A stretch of DNA of 64,000 bases from NCBI RefSeq assembly GCF_043641555.1, contig NZ_JBHZRJ010000002.1, positions 186,001-250,000 on the forward strand. The letters are read 5' to 3'. The notes beneath the pieces are model-generated. The model searched no databases. It was not told where the DNA came from and saw only the letters and a program-made list of their open reading frames with translations. Below are positions 58,645 through 64,000 of the stretch, in pieces. A program made the position numbers and the translations under genes. Numbering within the stretch: the first letter of the stretch is position 1; the number at the start of each line of letters is the position of its first letter. Source of the DNA: Saccharospirillum alexandrii_A (GTDB lineage: Bacteria; Pseudomonadota; Gammaproteobacteria; Pseudomonadales; Natronospirillaceae).

Positions 58645-59301
58645 TCAGATCAACCCCAGCTCCAATGCTTTCAATACAGCCCGGGTACGATCCCGGACAT
58701 TCAACTTGGCGAGGATATTGGACACGTGATTCTTGATAGTGCCTTCGGATTTGAAGATGGCCCGTGAAATCTCCTTGTTGCTGTAGCCACCGGCCATCAG
58801 CCGGACAATTTCAATTTCCCGCTGCGTCAGCGGTTCCTGAATCGGATCTCGTTCTACCTTGCTTTGGGTTTGCAACTCGGTAAAGCCTTTGAGCACCCGT
58901 TCGGTGACAGCGGGCTGAATCAGCGTTTCACCACGATGCACGGCATCGATCGCCTCGACCAGGCTTTCCAGTGAGACATCCTTAAGCAGAAACCCGCGGG
59001 CGCCTGCCCGAATGGCACTGAGCACCAGTTCATGGTCATCGAAGGTGGTGAGGATGATGACCGGTATGGCACTGCCCTGCGCGGTCAGCGTTTTGAGCGT
59101 TTCAATGCCGTCCAGACGCGGCATTCGAATATCCATCAGAATCACATCGGGGGTGAGTGTGTTAAGGGCTTCCAGTGCTTCCACGCCGTCGCTGGCCTCG
59201 CCAAGAATCTCGATATGTCCGGCCAGCTGCAGCAGTGATTTGATGCCTTCACGCACCAGGGTCTGGTCATCAACCAGCATTACGTTAACTGACTCGCTCA
59301 T
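58645..59301 (-). CDS. Response regulator, NarL/LuxR family
   Basis: Regulator of 218 residues. The receiver has D57 in DVILMDIRMPRLDG and Lys in FLLKDVSLE. The C-terminal LuxR helix-turn-helix is LTQREIEIVRLMAGGYSNKEISRAIFKSEGTIKNHVSN (key parts GYSNKEIS and GTIKNHVS). It overlaps the kinase gene by four bases. The regulon is unknown. Resembles DesR/LiaR-type regulators. Confidence 0.9.
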   Translation of the reverse strand: MSESVNVMLVDDQTLVREGIKSLLQLAGHIEILGEASDGVEALEALNTLTPDVILMDIRMPRLDGIETLKTLTAQGSAIPVIILTTFDDHELVLSAIRAGARGFLLKDVSLESLVEAIDAVHRGETLIQPAVTERVLKGFTELQTQSKVERDPIQEPLTQREIEIVRLMAGGYSNKEISRAIFKSEGTIKNHVSNILAKLNVRDRTRAVLKALELGLI

Positions 59302-60455
59302 AGCGACTCCATAACAGGGATGGTGATATTAAGTTTGAAGCCGGCACCGGAGGCGACATCCAACTTGCCCTTGAGCGCTTCAATGCGTTCGCGCATACCT
59401 CTGAGCCCGGCGCCTTCGCGCCAGTCGAGCTGGCAGCCGCCGTTGTCGGTAATGGTGAGCACAACGTCATTGACGCCATGTTGCAGGTCGATGTTCATCT
59501 CGCTGGCATTGCCGTGTTTCAGGGTATTGGTTACCGCTTCCTGGATACAGCGAAACAGGGCCTCCGCTACTTCGATGTCGGCAACACTGATGTTGTCGTC
59601 CAGGCGCAGGTTGATCTGCAACCGGGGAATCTGGGAGATCAGTGCTTCGAGCGCCTCTTTAAGGCGAATGCTGGAGTCGCCGCGCATTTCATGCACGGTA
59701 TTGCGCACATCGGTCAGTAACAGGCGCGACAGCTGGTGGGTTTCCTCAATGCGGGTGCGAGTTTCCCCTTCTGTGGTATGCGTGAGGTACTGCAGCTTGA
59801 GAATCAGGGCGGTCAGATGGTGGCCGAGGCCATCGTGCAGATCCCGGGCGATGCGGATGCGCTCGGTCTGTTTGGCCGACTCTTCCAGCAAGGCCTGGGT
59901 AGCCAGTAACTCCCGGTTCAGAATGGTGATCTGATCGCGTGCTTCCTGCTCCTGAATCACCCGTTGGCTCATCAGCAGGGCGAATACGTGGAAGGCAGCG
60001 CCCAGCGCTGTCCAGATAATGGCATCGGGCTCACCCCAGATAAAGGCCAGATCGATCAACACCAGTACCAGTACCGTCAGGTAGGAGAACGTTCTGGACA
60101 TCAGAAACGGCAGTTGCGCCGCCAGGGAAACGCTTAAAATGGCGATAACCCCGGATTCAGCAACAAAGCGAATGCCCAGCACCGCCAGGAACTGCACGGC
60201 AAAGGATAGCTGCCGGATACGGGTGTCCATGCGCTGGTATTGCTGCTCTCGGGTGGTGTAGAAGAAGCCAACGATAAAAAGCAGTAACAGGGCCACTATA
60301 ACAAACAGCCGAATCTGCCCAGCCTCGGTATTGGCCGGCGCGTTGCTCAGCGTCAGATAGCAGACAATCGCCCAGGCGATATAGCCCATAACACCTTCCA
60401 GCGATTGCGTCAGCCGGTGCACCGGTAAGCCATGTCGGGATGTGAATCGATTCAT
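59298..60455 (-). CDS. Sensor histidine kinase, HisKA_3 (DesK/LiaS-like)
   Basis: Kinase of 385 residues. Five or six hydrophobic helices occupy residues 20-150 with little periplasmic loop, so it probably senses the membrane state. The HisKA_3 motif is RIARDLHDGLGHHLTAL, and the ATPase part has ITDNGG and GAGLRGMRERIEAL. ATG 60455 is used; the upstream frame has no conserved residue. Partner of the regulator at 58645, by overlap. Divergent from the recombinase. Confidence 0.88.
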   Translation of the reverse strand: MNRFTSRHGLPVHRLTQSLEGVMGYIAWAIVCYLTLSNAPANTEAGQIRLFVIVALLLLFIVGFFYTTREQQYQRMDTRIRQLSFAVQFLAVLGIRFVAESGVIAILSVSLAAQLPFLMSRTFSYLTVLVLVLIDLAFIWGEPDAIIWTALGAAFHVFALLMSQRVIQEQEARDQITILNRELLATQALLEESAKQTERIRIARDLHDGLGHHLTALILKLQYLTHTTEGETRTRIEETHQLSRLLLTDVRNTVHEMRGDSSIRLKEALEALISQIPRLQINLRLDDNISVADIEVAEALFRCIQEAVTNTLKHGNASEMNIDLQHGVNDVVLTITDNGGCQLDWREGAGLRGMRERIEALKGKLDVASGAGFKLNITIPVMESL

Positions 60456-60592
60456 GGGGCTAGTGTATCCTGTGTGCCGCGCAGCGCCCACATCCGAAGG
60501 TCACCTTGTCAGCTCCGGTGCGAGACGCGCATACTTTGATGATTGAAACCAAATTCTGGTCAGTTAACCGCGATGCCTGAGGAGAACCTCTG

Positions 60593-61852
60593 TTGAACGC
60601 CCCCTACCCGGCCCCCACACCGGTGTTTGATAACCTGTCTGAAATGGGCAATCCGTTTCGGGACCGGGTGGAGACCGGCGATGTTTTAGATAAAGCAGCC
60701 CGAATTGACGCTGCGCTGTTGCAAGCCGACTTGCAGCGATCGACCGAATTTCTGTACAGCTATCGTGGTAGCCCGGATACCTTTGCCAGCTACCGCCGGG
60801 AAATTGAGCGCTTTGTTCAATGGTGCTGGCTGATTCAGGGGCTGAGGCTGGCGGAGGTGCGGCGTCAGCACATCGAGCAGTTCATTGAGTTTTGCCAGAA
60901 CCCGCCCCGCCACTGGATCGGCACCAAAAGCGTCGCGCGGTTCATCAATGCGGGCGGCGAGCGCGCCGTCAACCCGCAGTGGCGTCCTTTCGTGGCGAAG
61001 GTATCAAAGCGCGATCACAAACTGGGGGTTTCTGCAGACCCGAAAGCCTATGTTCTGAGTCAGGGGGCGCTTCAGGCAATTTTCTCGGTCTTGAGCACCT
61101 ACTTTAATTATCTGATTCAGGAAGAACATGTTGAACTCAATCCTGTGGCCCAGATTCGCCAAAAGGGCAAGTTTCTGCGTAAACGCCAGGGGTCGCAGGC
61201 GATCCGCCGCCTGTCAGAGGCCCAGTGGCATGAAGTGCTGAATGCGATGGACCAGGCCATGCCGGAAGACCCGCCCCGCTTCGAGCGCGCACTGTTCATC
61301 ATGAGCTGCCTGTTCGGTATGTATTTGCGCATATCGGAACTGGCCGAATCGGACCGCTGGCAGCCCAGCATGGGCGATTTCCGGCAGGACAGCCAGGGCA
61401 ACTGGTGGTTTACCACCGTTGGTAAAGGCAACAAAGAGCGTGATATTTCGGTTTCCGACGCCATGCTGGATGCTTTGCGCCGGTTTCGGGGCTTTCTGGG
61501 AATGACGCCGTTGCCGTTACCGGGCGAATCGAGCCCGCTGATCCCGAAAATTCGCGGCAAGGGTGGTATCAGCAGCACCCGGCAGATCCGCTTTATTGTT
61601 CAGGACAGTTTCGACCGAGCGATCGAACGACTCAGATCCCAGGGCGAGCCCGAAGAAGCCGATGCGCTGCAGGCGGCCACCGTGCACTGGCTGCGGCACA
61701 CCGGCATCTCAGAAGACGTAAAAATGCGTCCCAGGGAACATGTGCGAGATGACGCAGGCCATGGCTCCAGCGCCATCACAGATCGCTACATCGATGTCGA
61801 ACGCCAGGCACGCCACAACTCAGCCCGGGGCAAGAAAATCAGCCCGGTTTAA
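60593..61852 (+). CDS. Tyrosine recombinase (integrase family)
   Basis: Recombinase of 419 residues. The N-terminal core-binding SAM-like domain is at about 70-110 (TFASYRREIERFVQWC). The catalytic domain shows the Arg in MYLRISELAE, the Lys in GKGNKERD, HWLR (His-x-x-Arg), GHGSSA and the nucleophile Tyr in ITDRYIDVE. All active-site residues are present. The start is TTG at 60593 with GAGGAG eight bases upstream. No attachment site, tRNA or phage gene is nearby, so it may be a domesticated or orphan recombinase. It converges with gor, overlapping by four bases. Confidence 0.87.
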   Translation: MNAPYPAPTPVFDNLSEMGNPFRDRVETGDVLDKAARIDAALLQADLQRSTEFLYSYRGSPDTFASYRREIERFVQWCWLIQGLRLAEVRRQHIEQFIEFCQNPPRHWIGTKSVARFINAGGERAVNPQWRPFVAKVSKRDHKLGVSADPKAYVLSQGALQAIFSVLSTYFNYLIQEEHVELNPVAQIRQKGKFLRKRQGSQAIRRLSEAQWHEVLNAMDQAMPEDPPRFERALFIMSCLFGMYLRISELAESDRWQPSMGDFRQDSQGNWWFTTVGKGNKERDISVSDAMLDALRRFRGFLGMTPLPLPGESSPLIPKIRGKGGISSTRQIRFIVQDSFDRAIERLRSQGEPEEADALQAATVHWLRHTGISEDVKMRPREHVRDDAGHGSSAITDRYIDVERQARHNSARGKKISPV

Positions 61853-63249
61853 TCGTCTTCACTGTCTCTGCCGATGATTCTGGCCGGAGAACGCATGGTG
61901 ACGAATTCTTCTGCGGCGGTTGGGTGAATCCCAATGGTGTGGTCGAAGTCATCCTTGGTAGCACCGGCGGTCATCGCTACCGCCAACCCCTGAATGATTT
62001 CACCGGCACTCTCGCCCACCATGTGAGCCCCTATCACCTTACGCGAGTCGCAATCGACCAGCAGCTTCATCAGCGTGCGTTCCGGGTTACCGGAGAGGGT
62101 GTTTTTCATGGCCTTGAAGTTGGCCTGGTAGACTTCGACACGCTCGTAGCGCTTTGCCGCCTGGGCTTCTGTCATGCCCACCGTACCAATCGGGGGCTGG
62201 CAAAAAACAGCGGTGGGTATGAGATCGTAGTCGACGGGTCGTGGCGTGGATTCGCCAAAGAGGTAATCTGCGACGTACATCCCTTCTGCCAGGGCCACTG
62301 GCGTCAGCTGGATACGGCCAATGACGTCACCCAGCGCGAAAATGTGCGGCACATTGGTCTGATAATGGTCGTTCACCTCCAGGTGTCCTTTAGGGGCGGC
62401 CTCAACTCCGGCCTTCTCGATGTCCATGCCGTCTAACAAGGGGCGGCGTCCGATGGCGCTGACGACCAGGTCGGTTTCACGGACGCTGCCGTCTGACATA
62501 GTGACTCTGAACCGGCCTGATTCCAGCGCTTCTACCTTGGCGATGTCGCGATTGTAGAGCAACTGAATGCCCGCCTGCTCCAATTCGCTGGAGACGAACT
62601 CGCGAATGTCGTCATCAAACCCGCGCAAGACCGGCTCGCCGCGATACAACAAGTGGGTTTTGGCACCGAGTCCATTGAAGATGCCGGCAAACTCGACCGC
62701 AATATAGCCCCCGCCGATGACGATCACGTCTTTGGGGAAGGTCTCCAGATAGAAGACTTCATTGGAACTGATAATGTGCTCGGCACCTTCGACATCCGGC
62801 ATAACCGGCCAGCTGCCGGTTGCGATCAAAATATGAGCAGCGCTAATCTGGCGGTCATCGACCGCTACTCTGTGGTCATCGATAAAGCGACCATGGCCGT
62901 GGATGATGTCTACCCCGGCACGGCTTAACAAGCCATCATAAACCCCATTTAACCGTTTAATTTCATTGGTTTTATTATCTCTCAGGCGAGCCCATTCAAA
63001 CTCAGGCTTTTTATCTACCGTGTAGCCAAAACCAGCGGAATCTTTAAATGCCTGAGAGAATTCAGAGGCATAGACAAAGAGTTTCTTCGGCACACAGCCG
63101 ACGTTAACGCAGGTACCACCCAGGTAACGGGATTCGATGATGGCGACTCTCGCCCCTTTTGTGGCTGCCATGCGAGCCGCCCGCACACCGCCGGAGCCGG
63201 CGCCAATAACAACGAGGTCGTAATCGTAAGATGGATTGGTCATAGTCAT
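61849..63249 (-). CDS. gor: Glutathione-disulfide reductase
   Basis: Flavoprotein of 466 residues that reduces glutathione disulfide with NADPH. FAD motif VIGAGSGGVRAARMAA, redox pair GGTCVNVGCVPKK, NADPH motif VIGGGYIAVEFAG, and the catalytic HPTAAEE near the end. Starts near MTMTNPSYDYDLVVIG. It supplies reduced glutathione, the cytosolic side of thiol balance. Convergent overlap with the recombinase. Confidence 0.95.
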   Translation of the reverse strand: MTMTNPSYDYDLVVIGAGSGGVRAARMAATKGARVAIIESRYLGGTCVNVGCVPKKLFVYASEFSQAFKDSAGFGYTVDKKPEFEWARLRDNKTNEIKRLNGVYDGLLSRAGVDIIHGHGRFIDDHRVAVDDRQISAAHILIATGSWPVMPDVEGAEHIISSNEVFYLETFPKDVIVIGGGYIAVEFAGIFNGLGAKTHLLYRGEPVLRGFDDDIREFVSSELEQAGIQLLYNRDIAKVEALESGRFRVTMSDGSVRETDLVVSAIGRRPLLDGMDIEKAGVEAAPKGHLEVNDHYQTNVPHIFALGDVIGRIQLTPVALAEGMYVADYLFGESTPRPVDYDLIPTAVFCQPPIGTVGMTEAQAAKRYERVEVYQANFKAMKNTLSGNPERTLMKLLVDCDSRKVIGAHMVGESAGEIIQGLAVAMTAGATKDDFDHTIGIHPTAAEEFVTMRSPARIIGRDSEDD

Positions 63250-63265
63250 TCCCGGTTAAAACGTG

Positions 63266-63292
63266 AAAAACCCCGGCTAAACCGGGGTTTTT
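63266..63292 (-). terminator. Terminator upstream of gor (for the GNAT gene)
   Basis: AAAAACCCCGG CTAAA CCGGGGTTTTT: a perfect 11-base-pair stem with A and T runs. It lies after the minus-strand GNAT gene and before gor. Confidence 0.85.
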
Positions 63293-63300
63293 AGAGTTAT

Positions 63301-63362
63301 GAGCTGCAAGCGGCGAGCTGCAAGTTCCTAACTTAAAGCTCGCGGCTCGCAGCTAACAGCTC
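63301..63362. repeat. Short repeat block with GAGCTGCAAG units
   Basis: GAGCTGCAAG occurs at 63301 and 63315. The outer ends GAGCTG and CAGCTC pair, and GCGAGCT (63313-63319) pairs with AGCTCGC (63337-63343) over a loop with AAGTT/AACTT pairing. The layout is like repetitive extragenic palindromes; copy number is not visible here. Confidence 0.5.
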
Positions 63363-63370
63363 TAAAGCCT

Positions 63371-64000
63371 TCAGGCCGCTTGTTCTACGTAATTGGGGTT
63401 GGCTCTGAACAGTACAACCTCAGTGAGGTCGTTACCCATTTTGATGTCGGCGAAGCGCTCGTAGCCGAGGCTTTCATAGAATGTCAGGTAGCGGGTGTTG
63501 CCAGTATCGAGAAATACGCCGATAGACTGGGCATCGTCACTGACCTGTTGATGCACGGCTTCCATCAGCAGGCGCCCGAGGCCCTGCTTCTGAAATTCGG
63601 GGTGGATACCGATAAGGCTGACGGTGCGATGCGCCTTGTTGGGCAAGCTGCTTTGAACGTCGTTGAAATACTGGATATACCGGCGGGTTCCTTCAAACCC
63701 GGCGGTCAGGGTCATTTTCAGGCGCCACAGGAACTGACGGGATATGTCCATCTTCAGTTCAACGTCACTGACGAAGGCCACGCCAAGTACCCGTCGATCC
63801 TGCTTGTGAACCACGCCCAATACCGTTTCGCCCCGCTCGAAATGGAGGCGAATCAGCTCCCGTATGGTCGCTCGGATTCGTTGCTTGTAACCTGGGCGAC
63901 TGCTGTCTAGCAGGTACTTGAAGGTGGGTTCGTCTTTGTAGGAATGGTATAACAGCGACCGAGCCTGGCGACTGCAGCGTTCATCCAGTGCCATGAGTTC
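63371..64000 (-). CDS. GNAT acetyltransferase (5' end probably outside window)
   Basis: Acetyltransferase of the GNAT fold. The acetyl-CoA site is in SLIGIHPEFQKQGLGRLLMEAV (Q-x-x-G-L/G-R), followed by VFLDTGNTRYLTFYESLGYERF. An ATG lies at 63994, but the two codons before it stay open and MALDERCS looks internal to a GNAT start, so the true start is probably beyond 64000. Substrate unknown. Followed by an intrinsic terminator before gor. Confidence 0.8.
   Translation of the reverse strand, partial: ELMALDERCSRQARSLLYHSYKDEPTFKYLLDSSRPGYKQRIRATIRELIRLHFERGETVLGVVHKQDRRVLGVAFVSDVELKMDISRQFLWRLKMTLTAGFEGTRRYIQYFNDVQSSLPNKAHRTVSLIGIHPEFQKQGLGRLLMEAVHQQVSDDAQSIGVFLDTGNTRYLTFYESLGYERFADIKMGNDLTEVVLFRANPNYVEQAA

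Noticed and set aside
60456..60592. Attachment site for the tyrosine recombinase
   Set aside because: No tRNA end, direct repeat or phage gene is visible on either side.
1..64000. CRISPR array, tRNA, rRNA or insertion sequence
   Set aside because: No regularly spaced repeats, cloverleaf genes or transposase frames were found by reading.

Overview
The window reads as chromosome of a free-living gammaproteobacterium. Coding density is high and GC content is moderate to high. The gene order follows the Pseudomonas/Oceanospirillales backbone: nudix-mnmA-hflD-purB, icd/cspD/clpS-clpA/infA/bpt/aat, then ftsK-lolA-rarA-crcB-serS-cysG and tusDCB-tusE next to yccA. A marine Oceanospirillales-type organism (for example near Saccharospirillum) is a guess from gene content and order, not a measured placement. 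I see no rRNA, tRNA, CRISPR array, insertion sequence or prophage.

Layout. 1-4125: the end of the TCA operon (sucB 3' end, lpd, sucC, sucD). 4275-10033: a DUF599 membrane protein, an Atg22/UMF1-type MFS transporter, htpG with a heat-shock-like promoter, a YfaZ-like outer-membrane protein and two small conserved proteins. 10148-16061 (minus strand): nudix, mnmA, hflD, purB, the ribosomal oxygenase roxA and a lytic transglycosylase. 16291-19930: fabV, rluE, icd and cspD. 19931-20638: a 708-base gap with several hairpins and no credible gene. 20639-25414: the N-degron pathway (clpS, clpA, bpt, aat) around infA. 25644-33543: ftsK, lolA, rarA, crcB, serS and cysG, with a large inverted-repeat element before cysG. 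33627-38160: a small membrane protein, trpD2/ybiB, the tRNA 2-thiouridine relay tusEBCD, yccA, and a PsrA-type regulator with its probable operator. 38157-48589: a crotonase, rapA, an M16C protease, xthA, tdk, a divergent SRAP protein, one unknown gene and a ferritin-like small protein.

The most interesting part is 48844-55926. A minus-strand operon (thioredoxin-like tlpA, a DUF4266 lipoprotein ending in a Gly-rich CGC tail, a DUF3570 outer-membrane protein, apbE) faces a plus-strand operon (full-length dsbD, an OmpR-type response regulator, a sensor kinase). Four CTTAAG hexamers at an exact 11-base period lie between them, which is the layout of a PmrA/QseB operator. The DUF3570 protein carries D-S-L-T-G-A-S, which fits the ApbE flavinylation consensus. 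I infer a regulated cell-envelope flavin/thiol redox module.

55986-64000: a NhaP2-type antiporter, a protein with a MatP-like DNA-binding core, a NarL/DesK-type two-component pair, a lone tyrosine recombinase, gor, and a GNAT acetyltransferase cut by the window edge. TTG starts with good Shine-Dalgarno sequences recur (ftsK, the transglycosylase, the recombinase, the unknown gene at 47930, the ferritin-like gene). Paired 4-base gene overlaps (sucC/sucD, tusD/tusC and both two-component pairs) point to translational coupling.
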